DNA from: Acidimicrobiaceae bacterium
GTDB taxonomy: Bacteria; Actinomycetota; Acidimicrobiia; Acidimicrobiales; UBA8190
Direction: 5' to 3'
DNA: 54,432 nt
NCBI GenBank assembly: GCA_003151475.1
Contig: PLXQ01000060.1
Coordinates: forward strand, 168,615-223,046
Shown: positions 50,089-54,432 of the stretch, one piece after another
Layout of the letters: every line of letters begins with the position of its first letter
Position numbering within the stretch: the stretch's first letter is position 1
The notes under the pieces: generated by a model
Told to the model about the DNA's origin: nothing
Database searches by the model: none
Seen by the model: the letters and a program-made list of their open reading frames with translations, nothing else
Position numbers and translations under genes: made by a program

Positions 50089-52016
50089 TACGGGCTGTGA
50101 CAGGGGGCCTCGGGTGACGGCGGCACGTCGAGGGCGGGATTGCGGGGGAAGAACCCCACCGGGACAAGGGAGAAGCCCGTGTACTCCACCGGCATGACGG
50201 GCCAGTCCTCGGGCCGCGGAATATGGGTGGCGCCGAACGTGTGCCACAGGACGATGTCCTCGTCGACGATGGGGCGGTCGCGCTGCGTCCACAACGGCAG
50301 GCCGTCTCCCCCGGCGTGCTGGTTCGGGTAGTCGCCCCCGGCCCGTCGCTCGTCGGCGGCGAAAGGAGTGACCCACAGGTTGCGGGTGGTGAAACCGGCG
50401 CGCCGGCCGACACTCGAATCCTCGGCCGCCAAAAGCGTCGGGGTCGATCCGGGCACCAGCTTGTAGGCCACGGGCTCGCCCAGGCGGTTGATCGATGTGT
50501 TGTTGACCACCTTCCAGCACCGACTGCGCGCCGGGTCGATGACCCGCTTGGCCTCCTGCTCGGTGCGCAGCAACGTGGCCACCGATTCGAAGGCGTTCGA
50601 CCACGGGTTGTCGGGACCGGGGGGGATGGGGAGCGCATCCATCTCGTACACGGCGTTGTCCGGCCCGTCGACCTCCATGTCCAGGCGCATGTTGAAGAGA
50701 TGCTGATGGAACGGCGCCGCCAGCTGGGGAGCGATCATGTTGGCGAAGCGCGGCTTGTCGCCGGGGGCGACGGCCATCGTCGACAGGATCCCGGTCATCT
50801 TCACTTCGAACTGGATGGAGCCGTCGAGGTAGAAGTACCAGAAGAAGCCGTACTCGTAGTTGCCCACCGTGGCGATCGAGCTCACCACCAAACGTCGGGA
50901 CCGGCGCACTTCGGTACGACCCGAGCGCGGGTCGCTGTGCTTCCACAGGATCCCGTAGTCCTCCTCGTGCAGACAGATGGCATTGGGAATGGTGTAGGGC
51001 TTGCCCTGTTCGGTGGTGAAGACGGCGTCGAAATAGTGGATGACGCCGAGGCAGTCACAGCCGAGGGTGAGCGAGTTGACCATCCGGCCCAGCCCCCACT
51101 CGCCGGCGTCGAAGGCGTTCTTCCAGCCGTGCATGGGGCCGGGGTCCCCGTAGGGCACCACCATCTCGCTCACGGCGGCGCGGTAGATGATGCTGCGGAC
51201 GCGCCCCTCGTCCTCGTACCCCACGTCGTGGATGACCAGTCCTTCAACAGGGTCCATGGTCACCCGCAGCGACCAGCGCTGCCAGCGCACCAGATTGCCG
51301 TCCACCTCGTAGCTCGGGCCGTCGGGTTGGACGATCTCCAAGGGCTTCAGGTCACTGCGCAAGGGACCCTGGTCTTCGGGGTAGTAGCTCCCGTTCTCGG
51401 GCGGAAGCGGCACCACACCGGTATCCACGATCTCGAGCACCTCGCCCCGGGCCATGTCGACGAATCCGATGACACCTTCGATGGGACGGGCGTAGCCGTT
51501 GTCGTCGGGCTTCTCCCGGAGGTAACACAGGCACCGGCAGATCCGGCGACCCTCTTCATGGGCCACATCGAACGATCCGGCCGGCCAAGGGTCGATCTGG
51601 ATGCTGTCGAGATCCTCGATGCCACGGCGACGCATGGCCGCCTGCCACCCGGGATGCTCCTTCAGAGCCAAGATGGCGATCAGCGACTCCTCGAACAGCA
51701 GGCCCGGGCGCATGCCCTCGACCTCGACGAAGGAGCGCACATCGCCGGTGGTAACCGACACCACCATCTCGAGGACGTGGACCTCGGGACCGACGACGAT
51801 CTGCATACGGACGAGCCGGTCCACCGGGTCGCCCGGTGAGAAATCCCGCACGCTGGCCTTCAGTGGCTCTTCCAGGCCGACATAGGCGAAGCGCCAGGTG
51901 TCGGTGAAGCGGGGATCGCTCCGCACGATGGCGGTGGCCGCCCTGATCTCGTCGGGGGTGAGGGCGGCCAGCGGATGGCTCGTGCTCGACTCCGTGGTCG
52001 TCACAGTCGCCGTCAC
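50088..52016 (-). CDS. Copper-containing primary amine oxidase
   Basis: A 642-residue quinone enzyme that oxidises primary amines to aldehydes with release of ammonia and peroxide. Y387 in 'TVGNYEYGF' is the tyrosine modified to topaquinone. D303 in 'AFDAGEWGLG' is the expected catalytic base. The copper ligands are H437 and H439 in 'PFHQHLF' and probably H598 in 'ATHIPRPED'. Length and spacing closely follow Arthrobacter phenylethylamine oxidase. The cofactor forms by self-processing, so no other gene is needed. GTG 52016 has GGGGAG upstream; the longer frame to 52088 has no support. It is divergent from the Gfo/Idh gene. Confidence 0.95.
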   Translation of the reverse strand: MTATVTTTESSTSHPLAALTPDEIRAATAIVRSDPRFTDTWRFAYVGLEEPLKASVRDFSPGDPVDRLVRMQIVVGPEVHVLEMVVSVTTGDVRSFVEVEGMRPGLLFEESLIAILALKEHPGWQAAMRRRGIEDLDSIQIDPWPAGSFDVAHEEGRRICRCLCYLREKPDDNGYARPIEGVIGFVDMARGEVLEIVDTGVVPLPPENGSYYPEDQGPLRSDLKPLEIVQPDGPSYEVDGNLVRWQRWSLRVTMDPVEGLVIHDVGYEDEGRVRSIIYRAAVSEMVVPYGDPGPMHGWKNAFDAGEWGLGRMVNSLTLGCDCLGVIHYFDAVFTTEQGKPYTIPNAICLHEEDYGILWKHSDPRSGRTEVRRSRRLVVSSIATVGNYEYGFFWYFYLDGSIQFEVKMTGILSTMAVAPGDKPRFANMIAPQLAAPFHQHLFNMRLDMEVDGPDNAVYEMDALPIPPGPDNPWSNAFESVATLLRTEQEAKRVIDPARSRCWKVVNNTSINRLGEPVAYKLVPGSTPTLLAAEDSSVGRRAGFTTRNLWVTPFAADERRAGGDYPNQHAGGDGLPLWTQRDRPIVDEDIVLWHTFGATHIPRPEDWPVMPVEYTGFSLVPVGFFPRNPALDVPPSPEAPCHSP

Positions 52017-52182
52017 CGCAGCTCCCCTCGTCCGTCGTGTCCGGTCCCTGGTGAGAGCCCCGGGACACGACGAGGCATCTTTGTCCACGGTATGGCGCGA
52101 CGCCGGGACACGGCAAGAGAACGGTTTTTCCCACCTCGGAGCCGTTGTTCACCCCCGGCGTGACCCCGCCGGAGCCTCTAAC

Positions 52183-53319
52183 ATGACGCCCGTGTCAGCC
52201 AAAGGATCATTCACCGCAGACCGAGTCCGCCTGGGCGTCATCGGTGCCGGGAACATCGCCGATATGAACGTGGCCGGCTATCTGGAACACGACCGGTGCG
52301 ACGTGGTGGCCGTGTGCGACACCGACAAGGACCTGGCCGCCGCCGCCGCGGCGCGGTGGGGGGCGTCGGGGGTGTTCACCAACCTCGACGACCTGCTGGC
52401 CGAGCCCGACGTCGACGCCGTCGAGATCCTCACCCCCACGCACCTGCACTACGACCACGTGCTGGCCGCGGTGGCCGCCGGTAAGCACGTCTCGTGCCAG
52501 AAGCCTCTGGCCAACACCGTGGCCGAGGCCCGGGAGATGGGCGCCGCGGCACAGGCGGCGGGAGTGACCCTGCGTGTCAGTGAGTGCTTCTGGCACTACC
52601 CGCCGCTCGAGAGGGCCAAGAAGCTGATCGCCGACGGTGCCATCGGACAGCCCACCAACGTCCGCATCCGGACGATCGTGGGCCAGACCGACGCCCCTTT
52701 TCAGGCCGGGCTGCGCGCCGACGGCTACGTCTGGCGGCTCAACAACCTGAGCCCCGGCGGTCACCTCTTCGACGACATGGTCCACAAGTACGCGTTGGCG
52801 CTGTGGCTGTTCGACCAGGACATCGTCTCGGTCCAGGCCGTGGTGCGCCGGCGTGACCTCTTTTTCGAGCCCTGCCAGGCCATCTTCGAATACGAGGACC
52901 CGGGACTGCTCGGCTCCATGGAGGTGAGCTACGCCCCGAAGATGTGGATGCGTAGCTCGTACTACGGAGCCGACGAGTTCGTGGAGGTCCAGGGCGACGA
53001 GGGATTCCTGTGGGTCACGCGCTGCACGGGAGAGATGCTCGACTTGCCGGCCATGATGCTCTACCGGGGCGACGAGAAAGAGCTCGCCATGACCGGCTAC
53101 AGCGATATGGACTCCGACTGGGCGACGGGCTTCAAGCGGTCGTCCGCCCATTTCGTCGACTCCCTACTGGCCGGCACGCTCCCCGACATGACCGCCGAGG
53201 AAGCGGCCAAGGTCCTCCAGCTCTGCTTTGCCGTCTACCAGGCCGGCAACAGCAAGCTGCCGGTGGACCCGCGTTCGATCGAGGGATCGGTCACCCCGAC
53301 CGGGTGGGCCGATTGGTGA
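52183..53319 (+). CDS. Gfo/Idh/MocA-family oxidoreductase
   Basis: A 378-residue NAD(P)-dependent sugar- or inositol-type dehydrogenase. The N-terminal Rossmann domain has 'LGVIGAGNIADMN', 'VVAVCDTDKDLA' and 'ILTPTHLHYDHVLAAVAAGKHVSCQKPLA'; its 'CQKPLA' replaces the common C-E-K-P and keeps the catalytic-type Lys. 'GGHLFDDMVHKY' carries the Asp/His of the active site. ATG 52183 is given. However TAACAT (52179-52184) followed by 7 bases and GTG 52192 fits the leaderless pattern of the window, so GTG may be the true start. A strong hairpin follows the gene. Confidence 0.9.
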   Translation: MTPVSAKGSFTADRVRLGVIGAGNIADMNVAGYLEHDRCDVVAVCDTDKDLAAAAAARWGASGVFTNLDDLLAEPDVDAVEILTPTHLHYDHVLAAVAAGKHVSCQKPLANTVAEAREMGAAAQAAGVTLRVSECFWHYPPLERAKKLIADGAIGQPTNVRIRTIVGQTDAPFQAGLRADGYVWRLNNLSPGGHLFDDMVHKYALALWLFDQDIVSVQAVVRRRDLFFEPCQAIFEYEDPGLLGSMEVSYAPKMWMRSSYYGADEFVEVQGDEGFLWVTRCTGEMLDLPAMMLYRGDEKELAMTGYSDMDSDWATGFKRSSAHFVDSLLAGTLPDMTAEEAAKVLQLCFAVYQAGNSKLPVDPRSIEGSVTPTGWADW

Positions 53320-53320
53320 G

Positions 53321-53351
53321 CGGCACCGGACGCGGAGCGCGTCCGGTGCCG
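53321..53351. terminator. Perfect 14-bp hairpin, bidirectional terminator
   Basis: CGGCACCGGACGCG (53321-53334), loop GAG, then the exact complement (53338-53351). It fills the gap between two convergent genes, starting 1 base after one stop and ending 1 base before the other. Confidence 0.75.
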
Positions 53352-53756
53352 TCACGGCCACCAGTGCCAGCGCGTGATCTCGACGGCGATGACGGCACCG
53401 GGCGGTGTCGATTGGCGGTACTGCGGGTACTTGAAGGCCAGGGCCTCGATGGCGTCGTGGCGCCGGGCTCCGGACTCCCAGATCTGCGCCGAGCCGTCGA
53501 GGCGCACCCACCACAGGTCACTCCACTGCTCGTCGTAATGGTCGATGAGAACAGTGACGGCCGGGCTGCGCCTGATGTTGTCGAGCCGCTTCAACGCCAA
53601 CGTGCTCTTGGGCTTGCCGTCCACGGCGGAGTAGATCCACTCCCCGGCCAGGACGAAACAGAACGGCACGACATGGGGCCGGCCCTCGGCCGTCACCGTG
53701 GCCAGATGGCCGACAGGCGCCCGCGCCACCCGGTCGCGGGCCTCCTGGGCGTCCAT
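53352..53756 (-). CDS. Split-barrel flavin/F420-binding protein (PNPOx-like)
   Basis: A 134-residue pyridoxamine 5'-phosphate oxidase-like protein of the actinobacterial F420-associated subfamily (TIGR03668-like). Landmarks are 'RVARAPVGHLATVTAEGRPHVVP', 'FVLAGEWIYSAVDGKPK', 'RLDNIRRSPAVTVLIDHYDEQW' and 'LWWVRLDGSA' (each a family block). It probably binds F420 or FMN and reduces an unknown substrate. On the minus strand TAGCGT stands 7 bases before the ATG, suggesting a leaderless start. It is divergent from the rhodanese unit. Confidence 0.85.
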   Translation of the reverse strand: MDAQEARDRVARAPVGHLATVTAEGRPHVVPFCFVLAGEWIYSAVDGKPKSTLALKRLDNIRRSPAVTVLIDHYDEQWSDLWWVRLDGSAQIWESGARRHDAIEALAFKYPQYRQSTPPGAVIAVEITRWHWWP

Positions 53757-53763
53757 GGGGGCC

Positions 53764-53769
53764 CACGCT
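53764..53769 (-). promoter_or_regulatory. Leaderless -10 box (TAGCGT) of the split-barrel gene
   Basis: On the minus strand TAGCGT is followed by seven bases (GGGCCCC) and the ATG at 53756. No Shine-Dalgarno is seen. Confidence 0.35.
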
Positions 53770-53806
53770 ACCCGTGGTCCGCCCGTCCATTATCTATAAA
53801 TCAGAC

Positions 53807-53835
53807 TTGTTTAATCATATTTAGATGTTTACAAT
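53807..53835 (+). promoter_or_regulatory. Strong leaderless promoter upstream of the rhodanese gene
   Basis: TTGTTT (53807-53812), a 17-base spacer, then TACAAT (53830-53835, five of six matches to TATAAT), in a locally AT-rich stretch (about 53788-53835) unlike the rest of the window. Six bases later is ATG 53842, giving a leaderless small ORF. Confidence 0.65.
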
Positions 53836-53841
53836 GGATCC

Positions 53842-53970
53842 ATGGTGATCGAGCTCACGGAGCCTGGCCGCGAGAGTCGCCCACCTCTCGGCGGTCACCG
53901 TCGCGGTTCTCCCCCCTCCGCGACGGTGACCGCCAAGCACGACCGGGTTTTGGCGCCCGGGCGCCGCTGA
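53842..53970 (+). CDS. Putative leaderless 42-codon leader ORF ahead of rhodanese
   Basis: A 42-residue reading frame (begins M-V-I-E-L-T-E-P, ends V-L-A-P-G-R-R) whose ATG stands exactly 6 bases after a good -10 box. It is Arg/Pro-rich, has no Cys, and shows no known domain. It contains a perfect 17-bp hairpin (53890-53934), and its stop codon lies in the loop of a second hairpin (53953-53980). The rhodanese start is 17 bases after its stop. Position and structure suggest a regulatory leader peptide or attenuator rather than a functional protein. Expression is not proven. Confidence 0.5.
   Translation: MVIELTEPGRESRPPLGGHRRGSPPSATVTAKHDRVLAPGRR
53890..53934 (+). promoter_or_regulatory. Perfect 17-bp hairpin inside the leader ORF
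   Basis: Arms 53890-53906 (starts GGCGGTCACC) and 53918-53934 (ends GGTGACCGCC) are exactly complementary. The 11-base loop contains six C residues. It is very stable and would form behind or ahead of translating ribosomes. Confidence 0.7.
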
Positions 53971-53980
53971 TCCCGGGCGC
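53953..53980 (+). promoter_or_regulatory. Second hairpin next to the rhodanese start
   Basis: GCGCCCGGG (53953-53961) pairs with CCCGGGCGC (53972-53980) around a 10-base loop that holds the leader ORF stop codon TGA. An overlapping 14-bp palindrome GGCGCCCGGGCGCC (53952-53965) offers an alternative fold. The GTG of the rhodanese gene is 6 bases downstream. Confidence 0.6.
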
Positions 53981-53986
53981 GATGCC

Positions 53987-54385
53987 GTGACGGCGACGCC
54001 CGACGATCTGCTGGCCGAAGCCCGGGCCCGGATCGCCAGGGTGACGCCGTCCGAGCTGGCCGCCGTGGCCGCCGAGGGAGGCCTGATCATCGACATCCGA
54101 CCTTGCGAACAACGCCAGCGCGAAGGCGCGCTCGATGGCGCGCTCGTCATCGAGCGCAATGTGCTCGAGTGGCGGCTCGACCCGACCGGCAGTCACCGCA
54201 TCCCCGAGGTCCGGGGCTACGACCAGCGCGTGGTCGTCTTCTGCTCGGCCGGTTACGCCTCCAGCCTGGCCGCCGCCTCCTTGGCCGACCTCGGCTTCAC
54301 GCGCGCCGCCGACCTGGACGGCGGCTACCTGGCCTGGGCGAAGTGGGCGCGACGTCGCCTACCGAGCGACGACGACTCCGGCTGA
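53987..54385 (+). CDS. Rhodanese-domain sulfurtransferase-like protein
   Basis: A 132-residue single rhodanese domain. 'GGLIIDIRPCEQRQREGALDGALVIERNVLEWRL' (landmarks D-I-R-P and E-R-N-V-L-E-W-R-L) is typical of the actinobacterial rhodaneses that accompany cysteine dioxygenase. The active loop 'VVFCSAGYASSLAA' has catalytic C86, and 'DLDGGYLAWAKW' closes the fold. It would carry a persulfide on C86. No Shine-Dalgarno is evident before GTG 53987; translation may depend on the preceding leader ORF. It lies at the window edge, and further genes of the unit may follow outside. Confidence 0.88.
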   Translation: MTATPDDLLAEARARIARVTPSELAAVAAEGGLIIDIRPCEQRQREGALDGALVIERNVLEWRLDPTGSHRIPEVRGYDQRVVVFCSAGYASSLAAASLADLGFTRAADLDGGYLAWAKWARRRLPSDDDSG

Positions 54386-54407
54386 GCACACCGGGGGGCC
54401 TGGAATC

Positions 54408-54432
54408 ACTGCCGCCTCAGCTACTGCCGCCT
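54408..54432 (+). repeat. Direct repeat at the window end
   Basis: ACTGCCGCCT occurs at 54408-54417 and again at 54423-54432, with a 15-base period. The window ends inside it, so whether a longer tandem array follows cannot be seen. Confidence 0.5.

Noticed and set aside
49360..50946. A 528-codon minus-strand frame overlapping the SDR and amine oxidase genes
   Set aside because: Composition is shadow-like, and it crosses two well-supported genes in other frames.
1..54432. tRNA, rRNA, CRISPR arrays, insertion sequences, phage or integrase genes
   Set aside because: I looked for clover-leaf ends, regular spacer-repeat patterns, transposase motifs and long terminal repeats and saw none that hold up by eye.

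Overview
The window is high-GC DNA, densely packed with genes on both strands, with many 4-base ATGA/GTGA stop-start overlaps. It looks chromosomal and actinobacterial. Three things point that way: a locus matching the mycobacterial cyp51 neighbourhood almost gene for gene, many starts that look leaderless (TANNNT -10 box, then 6-7 bases, then ATG or GTG), and a secreted protein with 'GMAATPDGGGYW..SDGGIFSFGDA' repeats of a kind I associate with Acidimicrobiia. The class is inference. I see no rRNA, tRNA, insertion sequence, phage gene or CRISPR array.

Layout. 0-10 kb: a small Cys/His protein, a nitronate monooxygenase-like flavoprotein, an ECF sigma factor overlapping a membrane-anchored BNR-repeat protein, a band-7 protein, a phytanoyl-CoA dioxygenase-like enzyme, an ArsR/SRPBCC pair and a second SRPBCC protein, a secreted protein resembling G1 peptidases, a secreted glycosidase-like protein and a YoaK-type membrane protein. 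10-18 kb: a cysteine dioxygenase-like protein and an FAD/NAD(P)-binding protein, two GNAT acetyltransferases, a thioesterase, and a two-gene polyprenyl-linked glycosyltransferase module. 18-27 kb: the cyp51 locus. One arm (minus) carries a 6PGDH-like dehydrogenase, aldehyde dehydrogenase, CMD protein and SDR. The divergent arm (plus) carries a conserved unknown, TetR, CYP, SDR, CYP51, 3Fe-4S ferredoxin and a SnoaL-like protein. A promoter with two palindromes lies between them.

27-38 kb: an OmpR-type two-component pair, a PilZ protein, a histidine phosphatase, a DUF3089 lipoprotein and two unknown lipoproteins, an aldo/keto reductase, a D-threonine aldolase-like enzyme and a GH3 beta-glucosidase with a PA14 insert. 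38-45 kb: a frameshifted SDR, then a peptide-type ABC importer in which one permease and both ATPases are a single 1043-residue polypeptide. 45-54 kb: an ABC-F ATPase, DEAD-box helicase, L,D-transpeptidase, SDR, copper amine oxidase, Gfo/Idh/MocA oxidoreductase, F420/FMN split-barrel protein and a rhodanese.

The rhodanese is preceded by what looks like a leaderless 42-codon ORF containing a perfect 17-bp hairpin and ending in the loop of a second hairpin. It resembles an attenuator and is the strongest candidate for something undescribed here. Together with the cysteine dioxygenase and its FAD neighbour, it suggests sulfur-related genes dispersed through the window.
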